A DNA stretch of 64,000 nucleotides, from the NCBI GenBank assembly GCA_004026145.2, contig CP034975.1, forward strand, positions 24,186,361-24,250,360. Direction: 5' to 3'. The DNA comes from Takifugu bimaculatus (lineage: Eukaryota; Chordata; Actinopteri; Tetraodontiformes; Tetraodontidae). The position numbers and the translations under genes were made by a program. Numbering within the stretch: position 1 is the stretch's first letter; each line of letters opens with the position of its first letter. The notes beneath the pieces are model-generated. The model was not told where the DNA came from, searched no databases, and saw nothing but the letters and a program-made list of their open reading frames with translations. Of this stretch, positions 37,937-50,895 are shown in pieces.

Positions 37937-38136
37937 ATACACCCTGGACAGGTTGCCAGGTCACTGTAAACAACCATTTGCACTCACACTGGGGTCACAC
38001 TATTTCACTGTGGGAGGAAACCCAGGGACCCAGGGAGAACAGGCAAGCTCCACACAGAAAAGGTCCTGGTTGGCTCCTAGGGGACTTGACCCCTCACCCT
38101 TCTTGCTGTGAGGCAACAGTGGTCACCACGGCAGCA
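37937..38136 (-). repeat. Diverged copy of a common teleost dispersed repeat
   Basis: Read on the minus strand it has the familiar order of a repeat widely scattered in teleost genomes: a head like 'actgttgcctcacagcaaga', then 'ctgtgtggagcttgcctgtt', then 'gggtttcctcccacagtg', ending 'acctgtccagggtgta'. The head resembles a tRNA-like SINE head. I recognise the family from its sequence but cannot give it a firm name. Confidence 0.65.
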
Positions 38137-38292
38137 AAGTTGCCAAGGTTGACTTCACATTCAAAGAGCATCCGGTTATGACCCATCCATGTGCTCAGCG
38201 GGACTCTCCTCCACACCTGCCTGTGCACACATCCCATCATTGGTTTATACGAGGAAGGAAAACATACAGTAACTTAAAAACCTTGTGTAACA

Positions 38293-38296
<4 letters not shown>

Positions 38297-38329
<33 letters not shown>
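38297..38329. repeat. (GT)n microsatellite
   Basis: About 16 uninterrupted GT units in the ankrd10-sik1 intergenic interval. Confidence 0.97.
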
Positions 38330-38330
<1 letters not shown>

Positions 38331-41300
38331 CTTGTGCAGCCAGAATGTTTGCTTTGAACTTACAGATGTTTTCAGCTTTAGTGCACCGGTGTCACGCCTT
38401 CGCTCTGGCTTCACCTGTGACCTCTGACCTCTCAGCATGTCACACTGGCACGAATGCTGCTCTCTGTTTGTTCTTAATAACATGAGTTAATTAGTGTCTT
38501 GTGACATGTTTGTTTTCAGGTTTCATCTTTTTTAGTTCCAGGCACGTCGTTGCCAAGATCTGCACTTCTTTCTGAAACGCAAGACAAAATACTGCACAAA
38601 ACCGGCAAATGTGGCCGACAATTCTCCAATTTTAAAGATGGAATGAATTAGGGCTGAAAGACGTGAGGAGGAAAAGCAGCACTAAAAAAGGAAAGCTATG
38701 AAGCACAACTATAATTATCTCATCTTGGATGCAGGCTTGTCTGACAGATTTACAGTGCGAACATTTCTCTCCTTTTTCAAACCGGCGTTAGAGTTCAGTC
38801 CAACCTTCAGTGCTCAAAAGCTTGGCTCAAACTCTCAGCACACTCAGCTGATCTCCAAGGCAACAGAGTTCGGCTGATTCCCGTCTCTACCTGAAAGGCT
38901 TGGGGTTCGTTGTGAGCTCTCTCTCACGTCCTGCTTGCATTAGTCTGGAATCGTTCAGTTCATGATAGTTGCCCGTTCGGTTGGTGTTTATGGCTCCTAC
39001 ACAGGAACATGGAAGGGCCCGTAGCTGCAGTGTGGTGCTCACTAACGCAGCTTTGTGAAAGTTTCCATCCACTAAATTGCAGTAAAAATGGGCTAGATGA
39101 GTTTATTCTCTGCACAGGCGTCTGCTGAAGTTGCTCTAGCTGTTATTTTTGCATATTTACTGCAAGCGTCAGTGGACTTTAAAAATAAACCAGGAGTCAG
39201 TGAGTTCACACTGCAGATGAAAACGATCATCAGTGCAGCTTCACACAGCCATTACGCACACATTCTTTATGTAATAGCTGCGTAATATGCACAATTCCAC
39301 ATCTCTTTAGATTAACATTCGCCACCAAGAATACGACAGTGTGACACCAGCTGACGGTGAAACGGCACATTCTCAGTTTTTAATGACTCCTCTGTGGGTA
39401 GAGATGTTCGGGCCCCTGTCACAATTGCCCTTTGTAGAAATATGGCTTTTGATGGGATTAAGTTTTACGAAATGTGCTATTTGCGCTTCATCTCGCGCCT
39501 GCCACACGCTCGCTTATCCTTCACCTGGCTGAACATGTCGGGCAGCAGATGGTTCAGGGCTCATTGTTGAGCTATCTGCTCAGTAACAGCCTTTGTCCTG
39601 TGCAGCCCCTCATACTGCAGCACCACAGCCGCCGCACCTGTCGCCATCCCTCACAGACGCACAAGAGGACGGAGAGACACCTGAGGGGGGGCTGTTAGTC
39701 ATTTTATCCACTCCTGGGTGTCCTCCAGGGAGCAGCAAGGCGATTAACAGAGCCAGCCGTGATGCAGTTGTTCTGAGCTTACTGTGGATGGGGGGTGTTG
39801 CAGCTTTCAGTGACATCAGTTGCTGACGCCAGCAGAGCGCCCACTCTGTCACAAAGAGATTATGATTAATACTTCTCTCTCTCCATTGGCTCATCTGAAG
39901 TGGAGCTGGGATTTTGTTTGCCATTTATTTCTAGGTAAAATCAGTTAAAACGTTCACGTGTGAGGCTGATCGTACTTTGGTCACTGGAAATAGACACATT
40001 TAACTAAACCTTGCTTTATTTCTGCACTGTTCTGGTGCTGTGAGTCTTCAGTAAAGCTCTCTGCTTCGCTCCATCTGACTTTTAAACCTTCGGTAATGTT
40101 AGTTAAAGACTTTCAGTACACTTTCTTTAACACTGGGCTCCATTGTCGAGCCTTTCCCTCATACAAAAGTAATTGCTAAAGTTCATCCTAATGCAATTCT
40201 GCCAAGAAGCCAGAGAAAACAAACAGTGGATCAGTGTCTTCTCGTTTTAGTTGTGAGGGGAAAGAACTGACGTCACTCTGCTCCCATATTTGAATCAATA
40301 AACACTGTTTACACGCAACGCTTGCGCTTTACCCACATGCGGGCCAAAACCAACCTAATCCCGCTTTAAACATGACATGACACCTGTTATAATCACTCAG
40401 GAGTGTTCGTTAAATGCCAAGAAGGATTATGGCAAATGCCAAATCGTGGATTATGGAAGCCTTCTGTACCTGCGCGTGTGAATCTTTCCCTCTCACCTCT
40501 TTGGAAAGGCCCCAGGCTCCTGCCTTAAGCTCATTTGCGTGTCTGCTGTGCGTTGTCTGTCCGTGTCGCACAGCACATCAGCATGTCCACAGAAACCAAC
40601 ATATGGCTTAAAGCGTTGTGTTTTTTTCCACAGTCTTAAAGCCTGTCTGGTGGACTCTGTCAGTTCTGCGGGGATGGGGGGGGGGGGGGGTTGGATGAAG
40701 CACAGCTGCTGTCTGACGTAAATGCAGCACAAACACTCTGCGTCTGTGGTCACAGCCCCTCTGACAGCTCTAACCAGTTAATGGGTTAGCTCACACTCTG
40801 CTGAGCGCACCCACAGCTCCCTTCTACGCTGTAGCTAAACCCTGTGACGGATGTTACAGTCAAGCTGAACTGTCTATTGACACACAGGATGGGGAACAGT
40901 AACAAATGTGATCTGTAATTAATAATGCCAGTTGGGGCTGCTAGTGGCTAGAAACTGACCTGTTTCCGTGTCAGAGGCTGACAGAGCAGGATTTTACTGA
41001 AGGGTACAGCTTTACAAATATGGGTAGCTCCAATTGGTGTAAAATGGCCTATAATAATTATAAACACACATCTGTTCCATTTCAGAGAAAGCTTGCACCA
41101 AAAAAGTTTGAATTTCCATGTGTTAGAGGTCAACAATAAATTCAGAAATGTATTTTGGTTGTTTATTTTGAGGCATTTGATTATAAAATGAAGATGGTTA
41201 GCACTTTTCTCATTAGCTGTCTTGATTTGAATAATTTTAATGGAACTGACACTATTTTGCTGCTGATATTAACTAATATATTGTGTGAATAGTTGCATCA

Positions 41301-44300
41301 TGCCATGTGAGCGTGCACAAACCCCCACCCTTTGTCTGGAAACCAAGCCAGCAGAGCGGATTCCTTCTTGACGCTATTTTATTACGCAACCAGCCATAAA
41401 TGCCAACCATAGCGCAGATGATTTGTTTTCCCAACAACAGGCTTCCATTGTGAAGGCTGTGAGACAAATATGACAAGAAGCAGAAGCTGCACTTTGCTGC
41501 AGAAACAGCGCTGAAGGGGAATTATGCTGAATCCCCCCCTTAAGTCAAGTCTACTGATCAACAGAGCAGGAAGCAGTGCACTGAGACCCCCCCCCCCGGC
41601 TCTGTATATTAAACTGAGGGCTGGAATTGGAACTGAAAGTGACGTGCATGTGCAGAGATGCACCGCTGGTCGGGCAACTCTGATAGGTGTGCAGTGATCT
41701 CAGCGTGTGGCTCGGTTTAGGTAAGGGGATTGTAACTGTGCCCCTGAGAGTTTGACGCACGCTGCTGACATCATCACCCGCGGCTCCTTTTGACCGACCG
41801 TCTATTGAGCCGCTCGCTGTCGCAGAGGAGAGACCAAAAGGAGGAGGAGGAGGGAGAATAATCATCGCCTGTGCGAAAAAGAAGGTTTAATGAGGAAGAA
41901 GGGAGATGTTGAGAGAATTTAGGATAATTCCAGCAACAGCAGAAAAGTTTTTGTTTTTATGGAGAGAAGTCAAAGTGGCTGATTTATCAGACCGACCCTC
42001 TATCAGCTCCCCGCCTGACCAAACCTAATCTGCAATTAGTGTATTTTTATACAATTGTTCCTGCAGGAAGTCCACCTTCTCCCTGTCTTTGGGTTATAAT
42101 TAAGGCAGCAGAAATGTCAGCATACACCTTCTGATAATTACAGACGGAGTGTATCACACTGAGATAATAATGTTGAGTCATAGAGCAGCAGGGCAGGGGA
42201 ACATGGGAGGATTTTCAGGCTGATATCATTTAAGATAGGTTAGAATTAGAACAAATTAGAAGAGGTGGTTGTTTTTCCTGCTAAAGACAACAAGGGTTCG
42301 AACATTCACGGTCGCTTGACCTTGTAAATATTTATTTTCCTGAAATAAAAGGTTGACATTTACAAGGTGGAGAGCCTATAGTGCAAAGAGATAAAACATG
42401 AAAGAAAAAACAGGGTGCAGGGTGTTCGGCGAGTGGAAACAAGCAGCGTCTTTGTGTCGCACTTAATCTGAGGTTAATCATTAAAGTGAGCAGCGGGTGG
42501 TCCAGGTATCAGATGAAGAGCGCAAGTGAGCGCTTGGAGAAAAGAGGGAAAACCATTCGACTGGTCTGTTTATATTGCATTTATAGTGCACAAAATGACA
42601 CAGAGCAAGTCCTTTAGCTTGTAAATATATCAAATGCAGCTTGGAGAGTTTACAACTAGAATAGCTTTAACTTATAAGCATAGTGTTCATCAAAGAATGG
42701 CTTAGAAGAGATCACAAATCAATTCCAAGGCATCTTTTTCGCCCAATGGTGGGAGGCTTCACTCAATCAATGAGCCGCGCCTGCCCATCACGTTCAGTCG
42801 GACTCAGGCCGACAATCTCCCCTCTGACAGACGCTCGACAAATAAGGTTCAATTAAATTAGAGGTACTTGAGCGGCAGCTGCATCCCCAGTTGTTACCGA
42901 GCAATGTGCATGTGACCTCGCCGGTTAAAGATGGCAGCGTGCAGATCCTGGCATTCAGTGGCTCCTCATGGAAGGAATTTATGGCCGTCTTTACTTTGGA
43001 ACGTTTGTTTGATTTTGAAAATTATTTTATTTTCCATCGTTGATGCCAAAGAGTAACATGAAATCATTTGTGTTTATTTAGGTCTTTCATACCCGGAGTT
43101 AACCTGGTGTGGAAATGGATCCATCATGGTAAAAATAGACCGATTTCATAAACGTGTCAGAATGCCACATTTCTGGATGTGCTGTTCTGCAGCATGAATA
43201 AAGGAACCATTTCACACATGCTGCAGACGGGTTCTCCTGACATGGTGACATTTTGCAGTCGTTTGCTGGTAATGGGGCAGAATTGAAATGAAGAAGTGGT
43301 TTTGTTTCGGGACATTTGTACCTGCACTTCAGGAAACCTTTGTCTGAACACGTAGGACTGACCTTTTGACACCAGCTCTTGCTGTCCATTTTTGGCTATG
43401 GTGCGGGTGCGGAACCCCTCCCCTCCTCCGTCACTGGTCGAGGCTGAAAGGCCTCGCACTCACATGGCAAGAGCAGGCGAACGCACAGATGTCCTGAATG
43501 TTGTTGCTGCCTCCTTCACCCAGCTTAGGTCTCTTAATCCATGCTTAGCTGTCCTTTTCTCTGGCAGACTTCTCTTAAACGGTCCACCACCAAATTAAAA
43601 CCACATGACGCTCCGCTCACCTCGGTGCCAGTTGACTTGGAACAGACTGTCCCTGCTCTGGGATAAACAACTGGGTTAAAATAAGTGAGCAATTGTTAAA
43701 TGTGAATGTAAATCAAACTAAATCTAAATAAGGTTTATTACGGAATCAAAAAGTCAGAAATGATCGTTTCCCCCACTTAAATTAATCTCCATCCTAAACT
43801 ATCATCCATTTGTCAAAGCTCCTCTCTGCATGTGTGTTATTAACTCCAGACTTTTCCCGCTTCCACTGCTGACTGAGTTTTTATCCGATTTAGAGGTCCA
43901 GCTGATCAACCATATGGTCTCTCCAAATGATGACAGCAAGAGTTTTGTGCGGTGTCCCCACACGTTCTGTCCAGACTGAAATGTCTCAACACCACACTTT
44001 AGATTGCATTGCTTAAGTCACATTTGAGGACAGGTGAATTTCCCTTCCCATCACCATAGCAGCACCACAGAAGCAAGCAAGAAGGTGTTGTACCTAAATA
44101 ATAAAAAATAATAAATAATAAAAATGTCACATGAGCACATACTGCTGACTAATTAATTTGTCCTGGAGTGCTGTAAACTCATTTCCTCTCAACTTTCCCA
44201 GAGTCATTTTAGTATTCTAACTATGTTGAAGGAGATGTATTTGAAGAGGAAAATCCTCATAGAAGAAAACTGAGCACTCATCATTCTGTGGGAAAAGATA

Positions 44301-44442
44301 TGACCCTGTCACATAACTTAGTGTTGACATGGGCCTTTGTAGCTGTTCTGGAGCTTCTTGCTAACCAGACAAGAAATTTGGAGCCTGACTCTGTGAGTGT
44401 GAAATTTGCACTTTTTATTCAGAGCTGCATGCATCAAGCTGT

Positions 44443-44496
44443 TAGAATAGAATAGAACAATAGAATAATTACAATAGAATGTTAAAATAGAATAAA
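44443..44496. repeat. Imperfect (ATAGA)n repeat
   Basis: Repeated 'aatagaat' units with interruptions, in AT-rich intergenic sequence. Confidence 0.7.
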
Positions 44497-45132
44497 GAAA
44501 CTGCACGCTAGCACACCCAAGACAGTGTTAGAGACACTGCAGACTACAGAGAGCATGGACAGAACTACAGTAATCCTATAAATCAGACAGATTCCTGACT
44601 CAGTAAAGAGACCCAAATCATGCAAAGGTGCATATGTGTGCACTTGTGTAGGACAAAATACAGAGTGAGGTGTGTGATGATAGAGATGAGTGGGTATGGT
44701 TCCAGTCAGCTGTGGGTTATCTGCACTCCTGGCTGGTCTGAAGTGCATACATCACTGGCTTATATCACTGGGTGGAAGATAAGGAGGAGAAACCCTGCTG
44801 TTATTCCACCCTGGCCTCAGCCATCCTGTGGGTGGGCACGCAGACTCGGCATGGGTGGATTTGCAGACTTGCACTGCAGACATGGCAAAAATGATATCAG
44901 CCTCAGCAGTGCACCTGTGCTTGGTGTAAGTAAGGCCCACGGTCGTACGTGTTTACATAGAATTGTCTTTAATCCACAGTGCTATCATGCAGGTTTGTGG
45001 TGTGTGTGTGCGCGTGTGTGTATGTGAGTGTGTGTGACTGTGAATGTCAGCTCATTTGTTTTAAACCAATACATCAAATCCATTTCATCACAAGCAGCTC
45101 AATTCTGTCAATCCTTGTATTAGTATAGAATT

Positions 45133-45134
<2 letters not shown>

Positions 45135-45164
<30 letters not shown>
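45135..45164. repeat. (GT)15 microsatellite
   Basis: A pure GT run. A second, interrupted GT/GC-rich run lies at about 44998-45040. Confidence 0.97.
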
Positions 45165-45166
<2 letters not shown>

Positions 45167-48100
45167 CATCAAGACCTTTAGAAATGACAGATACTCTCTC
45201 TTATTGTCCCAGCTGACCCCTCTCCCAGAAGGCTCACTGTTGTTTATGTTCCTCCCTTCGTGTCGTCCCATTTCTCTGTTTAATGCTCTATTTTATGTCC
45301 TTTGTGCTTTATCTGCACCCCCCCTCCCCCCATCACGAATACTATCATCTTTCCAGGTACTCCCGCTCTGCTCAGGATAACATTCTGCTGTATGACGCAC
45401 ACAGCTTTGTTTCCAAAGAGGCTTTTGCACGCTTACATGCATTCATAGAGGTTGTTTGAAGCTGGTGTGCAGCCAGGTATTCACACCCAGCGATAACTGA
45501 CACCGCAGGATTACTGCATCTGCATCTCTGCTGGTCGCTGCGCATTCCTGAGCAGAATGGGCTGGTGTGGTGAATGGTTATCATATGAAGAGAGAAGAAG
45601 TTGTTAATTTTTCTTCTTGCACCCAACTCAACTTTTTGCGACCTCTTTACATGACGACCAAAGAGAAAGATTAAGAACATGATTCATGCACTTTTAAGAG
45701 GTGTCAGGAACTTTAGGGAACAGCTATTAATCATTGACATGAAGCTTTTGTCCAACATTCGTGTTGGTTGGGCAGTAGCTGTAGGGCTACAGCGTTCCAC
45801 TTTAAGTTCTGATTGTTAGGGTGTTGTGATGTTTCTCTAAGCTGTGTAGAAATGCAAGCTAGCAGGCTAATCCTTCTGTCATTGGGTTTTTAATGACGAC
45901 ACTGCAGTAAGACAATTGATAGCATTGTTTCTGAAGTTTCCACAAAGATTCCAGAAAGATGTCACCTATTGTGTGTTTAAAGCCTTGTAACACTGATCCT
46001 GTTTCCCTGTTTTCTCTACCTCCAACTGAACCCATGGCTTTAGGAACATCGTTAACCAGTCGCTCGTTGTAATGAACAAACGCGCTTTATGAGCAAAAAC
46101 CGAACACAAATTTTGAACATGGAGAAAGAGGTATGTGTGTTTGGTGGGGGGGGGGCACTCATCACTGAAATTGTTTGTTTGGGGAAGGCTAGCGCTGGAA
46201 CTCCTGCATGACAGCCTGACGCACAAGCTCACGAGGACGGTGTTCGCCTGCCAAAGTCAACAAGCACAGACAAGACCAACATTAATTACCACAGAAGAAT
46301 GGTACCTCTGTCCTCCATGCAATACAATGGCACCAAATGATCAGACAATGGCCCTTTTTACAGGCTGTTGGAGGCCACAAAACCCAGGTGCAATTTAAAT
46401 GGATAAATAAAGCAAGGCAAGTAAATGGAACACAAAAATTGGGTCTGCTAGTGGTATTAATGCATGCATTATAAAATGAGCCTTGAACAATTATAGTTTT
46501 ATATTAGTTTTAAATTAACTGTCATGAATGGGTGTAACTGTGTAATATTCAGTTAGACAAAACAAAAACTTTACAGCACACTACCAACTTTACAGTGACA
46601 AATAAAAGGAAAAGAAGCTTGTAAATACAGTGTTTTAAAATAGCTGCACACACGGTCTTGAGGATTACTAACAGCAGCAGCAGCATTGGTGGTCCAACCG
46701 CAAGGACTAAGGGAAATTTATGTCATTTTATCTGAAACTCTGTGATATAACGGCATTTTTTCCCAAAACTGCCCTTGAGACAAACATTGCATTATGAGTG
46801 TCCCTTCCAAAAAAAGAATTTCTGTTTCGTTTCTTGACGATACACGCGAGGAGAACTGGTTGTACATTAGGTCTGAGTGCCGTTGTTGGTTGTAGAAAAA
46901 AATGACTTGAACTGGGGCTGTTTGTGAGATGATAAGAGAGCATCTAAAACTCTGCTGGGGAGCTCTGACCTGGATGTTAGAGGCAGCTCCTGAAGGTACT
47001 TAGAGCTCCTGGACGTATATTACATTATCATCCATACATCCACCCTTCATACTTCTGTTTCTGCGGCTCATTATTAGCCAAGGTCACAATGTGCAAATAT
47101 TAGCATAGCATGTTAGCAGTGTCACCATTGGGTGTCAATAGACATTCACTGAAAGCTTGAGCAGACTGATCATACAAGAATGTTGGCATGGAGAGTACAT
47201 TTGGGAAGAAGTTTTGTTGCTGACTTCTGTGTGTTTGAAAAAAAAAAACAAGGTCAGCTGATGTTTAATAAGCGCTTTATGGCAGATCCTATCTGTTGTT
47301 GAGGTTAGGACTTGCTTTTTCCCACAGGGTCATATTTAATCTTGTTTTGCTGATTCGTATCCGCATCTGCCGTCTTGTGATCTGACCTTGAAGTCGATTT
47401 CAACTTAGATGGTCAGTAGCCCCGGGACATTTTAGTAGAATTTGATACAGTAGTTGGACGCAGTTCCATGATAGCAGTTTAATAGCCTGATCATTACTTG
47501 GAAAGAATCCCAGTCTTTGAGTCTTGTTTGCCTCTCTGATGATGCTATCTAGGATGGTGGACAGTGTGAGAGGACATTTTGTACACCGTGAGAAGCCTGA
47601 CTCATTACTTCCTGTATCAATTACAGCAGCATGCATTGACGACACATCGTCATTTAACATCAGCACATAAAAATAGCATGATTTAAGAAAATGAGAATTT
47701 AAAGAGGAAATTACCCAACGCGAAATAAAAATATCACCGCTGTGCGAACAGAGGTGAGAATAGAGGTTGAACGTAGAAGTAGGTTTTTATTTTAGGATGA
47801 TAAGACTGTTGCAGACCTTCATGGCCCCCATATTCAGTGTGAATATAACAGCACAGAAATCCAGTCCAGACAGGCCTCCAGCTGTTCCTGCACTCAAACG
47901 TGCCTCAGAAGTCACCTGCCAGCACACACCAGCATTTTGGAAGAGTTCGGATACAAGTGCGACGTTGTTCAGCTCCTTCACTTTTGTGTTGCTCTGCAGA
48001 TATTCAGCATGTGATGTGTGAGCAAGCTAATCTTTGTTTTTCACACCTTCAGAACAAAAAAAATCAAAAGCTAAATTTGAGCCACTGCAGCAACAGGGCT

Positions 48101-48174
48101 GAATGTTGACTGTTCAATTATCAAGTGACTGAAAACGTTTTACATGTTTAATTCTATTTTCACTTTCTGTTCAA

Positions 48175-48345
48175 AGGTAGAGAGGGTGAGTTCGGATGTG
48201 TGTTTGTGTGAGAGAAAGATAGCGGGGAGGAGATAGAGAGAGGGTGTGTGAGAGAAAGACAGAGAGATAGTGTGGGAGAGAGAAGGAGAATGGAGAAAGC
48301 GAGAGTGAGAGAGAGAGCACGTAGGTGTGTGTGTGTGTGTGTAGG
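48175..48345. repeat. GA-rich low-complexity tract
   Basis: A purine-rich stretch of GA, GAGA and GT units ending in a short (GT)n and a G-run. It is simple sequence; open frames across it have no coding meaning. Confidence 0.85.
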
Positions 48346-49654
48346 GAGGGGGGGTGTCATTTCCAGTAATGACAACCTGTTTATGACTAGAATCCTTGTT
48401 GCTTTAATTTTCATTTCATTACTTTAATCCATATTAATCATACATTTCCATGAAACTTGACTTTAGCAATGATCTACAATACTTTGATTGTGAAGCTTGC
48501 ACCTTGTAGCTTTTGAGATGCTGTAACACTGAGTCCCTATTAGCTTAATACTCAGGACCCAATAATGGACACATTGGACGTTGTCTCACTACACAGGATC
48601 TGATGTTGATCATTAGCCTCTTTATTCAGCCCAGTCAGACATTTGGACTTGGTTGCGTGCCAGTTATGTAACTGTCAGGAAGTTCGGGAAATGCAGAGCG
48701 TATCACATGAATGTGACAAATGAATTTCAGATGCTTGTTCACAGGAAGAGTGAGCAGAGGTGCAGAGGGGGGTGCGGGGGTTGTACAGTAAGTGTACATT
48801 AGTACTCTGTGTGACCTTTGAGTGAAGACATGATGTCTGTGGTTTTGAACCTCTTAACAGAATAATCTGGTATTTACACTCACCTACACAGTCATCCCTC
48901 ATGTCTGTAGAGGTCATTACTCATCTCATCTGACTGTGATGATGTTTATGTCAGGAGGGAAAGGCCGAATGCGTTATCACTATCAACGTTTGGGTCGCAC
49001 AGGTTGTAAACACCTTATACAGATACTGTTGTGATCCCCAGAAACAGAGGATTTCTTTATTCTAAACATTCTGGTTTACATTTTGTATGTTCATTTTTAC
49101 AAGTGAAGCACAAATAATTTCTAAAAATGCTAGAAAACTCAGAACCATCATTGAACAACAACAAAAGCCTCAGCGCAAACTTCACAAATAACCCTGGTGG
49201 CGTTGTTTTATTCGTGCAGCAGCAGCGATGATTCACCATCTGTCAAACTGTGGCTTATTTCAGCTTGTTTCCACATACAACTTTCTTCTCTAAATCTTTG
49301 GGAAATATTTCTTATGTTGTTTATTATTCTCTGCTAGCAGCCTACAGAAGGATGATATCTAGTCCTTTGACTTTAGTGGCTACTTTATTTACATCACATG
49401 TGGAAACAGCCCTTGTTGGCCAAAGTGCTCAGCTGAAAAAAGTAAATATAAGATCTCTAGTTACTTCTCACATGGAAGATCTGGAACAGTGACTGAGAAT
49501 GTCACCTCAAGTCTTAAAAACCTGGGTCAGAGTTGCTCAACAATAATAAACGTATTTGCTATAAATGGATCATCAAGGGAAAAGTATAAGGGCTATAAAA
49601 TTACCCTTTGGGGGATCCGATGAGAATAAGGGGTCAGAGACAAACATTCTTTCA

Positions 49655-50035
49655 AAAAACCAAGATAAGATTAAAAAAATAAAATATTCTGTGACAGACA
49701 GCTTTAAAAGCAGCAATCATACCAAAAAGCACTAAAACAACAGTTACTAGAGGCAACAGCCAAAAGCTGATCGTTAAAAACTCTTGAAGCCAAATCTCAG
49801 CAGCCAGACAACCAGATGGAGACCCGATGCACATGTTGTTTAAATCATTTTGAAATGAATGCAACAGATCAAAATCGCTCATCTATAAACCCTTTGATAT
49901 AATTCAGAAAGAAATCTAAAACTGGAGAGAACTGGAAGATTGTGAAGGGATTGTTCCATAAGAGCAGCTGCAAGGTTAGCATGTTTAAAAGCAGCTGGGA
50001 CACACCCTGAGGTCAGAGATGTGTTCAGCCTGAGG
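49655..50035 (-). mobile_element. Degenerate L2-clade LINE reverse-transcriptase fragment
   Basis: On the minus strand one frame reads SLTSGCVPAAFKHANL, then LPVLSSFRFLSEL. This matches the L2/Maui-type pattern 'LxSGxVPxxFKxAxVxPLxKK...LxNFRPISxLPF'. A little further, in another frame, VTVVLVLFGMIAAFKAVCH matches the 'VLVLLDLTAAFDTVDH' block that includes the first catalytic Asp region. The catalytic Asp residues are lost and the two parts are separated by a stop, so this is a dead fragment of non-LTR retrotransposon. Confidence 0.7.
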
Positions 50036-50419
50036 TGTGTTCAACTTTAGTGCTGGACCCAACGCTCAAAGTCGAACGCTGCTGAAGCTATAGATGGCAG
50101 ATATTTACACACCAGGATATATGTTCATCAGCACTGAGAACTCTTTCCGACTGCAACTTTAACAACCAATAATTAAAAATGAACAAAAACATAAAGGAGA
50201 AAAACAGGAACTGTAGTTGATAAAGCAGTGTTTAATGAACATATCTAGATAACTTTCAACCGATTAGAATAGGGTAGAATCATAACCTAGTCAATTGAAA
50301 AGCAAAATAATCCAGTTCACCAGCTACTTCCTCATTCTGTTTCTGATGAAGTCGCGCGCTACCGCGCGTTGGCCATAAGCGGGGCAGTCCGCGTGCAAAA
50401 GCCCGGTAGAGGGAAATAT

Positions 50420-50451
50420 CACGTGGTGACACGTCTCTAAGACTGACGTCA
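50420..50451 (+). promoter_or_regulatory. E-box and full CRE upstream of sik1
   Basis: CACGTG at 50420-50425 and the palindromic CRE TGACGTCA at 50444-50451 lie about 0.9 kb before the sik1 ATG. Two half-sites (TGACG) follow at 50578 and 50589. SIK1 is an established CREB target induced by cAMP and activity, so this cluster probably mediates that response. Function is inferred from the motifs. Confidence 0.65.
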
Positions 50452-50513
50452 CCGTCCCCATCTCCCAGCAACCCCACCATCAGCATACGCGTCACCGCGA
50501 GGCCGAGCCGCAC

Positions 50514-50528
50514 GGTTGCTCAGCAACC
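50514..50528. promoter_or_regulatory. X-box-like perfect inverted repeat (RFX-type site)
   Basis: GGTTGCTCAGCAACC is a perfect 15-bp palindrome with one central base. It fits the RFX X-box pattern (GTNRCY-N-RGYAAC). It sits between the CRE and the probable first exon of sik1, close to where a promoter element would act. Confidence 0.5.
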
Positions 50529-50599
50529 CGGGCCTTGCGCGAGGGTTCGGCCTTGCCTTGCACCCAGCTCGTAGCTCTGACGCGAGTGTGACGTTAATG

Positions 50600-50627
50600 A
50601 GGTGGGTATCAATTTGTTATGGTGGAG

Positions 50628-50660
<33 letters not shown>

Positions 50661-50895
50661 GGAGTTCCCCTGAGTGAGTGCCGAAGCCTCGCTCTGCATT
50701 CCGCCAGAGCGCACAGGCACACTCCGGCCGCAGCCCAGTCCCGGCCGCATCCACTTGTTTAAACTCCCGGCGAAGAAGGGAAGAAAAGTTTTCCGCATTT
50801 CGTGTCGCCGAATCGCCGCTTTGCTTGTGGAATGATTCAGGTCTCACACGAGAACTTTGCGAAGCGTCTGAGGAGGCGGTTTATGTCCGTGTGAG
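50600..50895 (+). other. sik1: Probable 5' non-coding exon and core promoter of sik1
   Basis: GC-rich sequence with a GGA/GAA purine tract at about 50627-50662. A donor (GTGAG|GTAGGA) at 50895-50896 pairs with the acceptor CCTTGCAG at 51316, just ahead of the ATG exon. The transcription start is not determined, so the left edge is a guess. Confidence 0.45.
50832..50894 (+). other. Upstream ORF in the sik1 leader (20 codons)
   Basis: ATG at 50832 opens a 20-residue frame rich in Arg (FAKRLRRRFMSV at the end). It stops at 50892-50894, one base before the predicted splice donor. A second in-frame ATG at 50883 gives a 3-residue uORF. Either could damp translation of the main frame if the transcript starts upstream of 50832. 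Confidence 0.35.

Larger units (their letters stand above)
34801..50400. other. Large gene-free interval between ankrd10 and sik1
   Basis: Over 15 kb I find no exon with protein-like coding content on either strand. What I can name are the dispersed repeat at 37937-38136, several microsatellites and an L2-type LINE relic at 49655-50035. The rest is unannotated unique-looking sequence. The two flanking genes diverge from this interval, so it would be the natural place for distal control elements of either. Confidence 0.65.

Noticed and set aside
37902..38181. Overlapping plus-strand open frames of 69-88 codons
   Set aside because: They fall within the dispersed teleost repeat read in the wrong direction.
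42293..42304. GGGTTCGAAC, resembling a tRNA T-loop (B box)
   Set aside because: No matching A box or cloverleaf stems at the right distance.
49652..49882. 76-codon open frame with one hydrophobic segment, first considered a retroviral envelope remnant
   Set aside because: The hydrophobic part aligns better with the VLVLLDLTAAFDTVDH block of L2 LINE reverse transcriptase, and the sequence just upstream matches the preceding L2 block.
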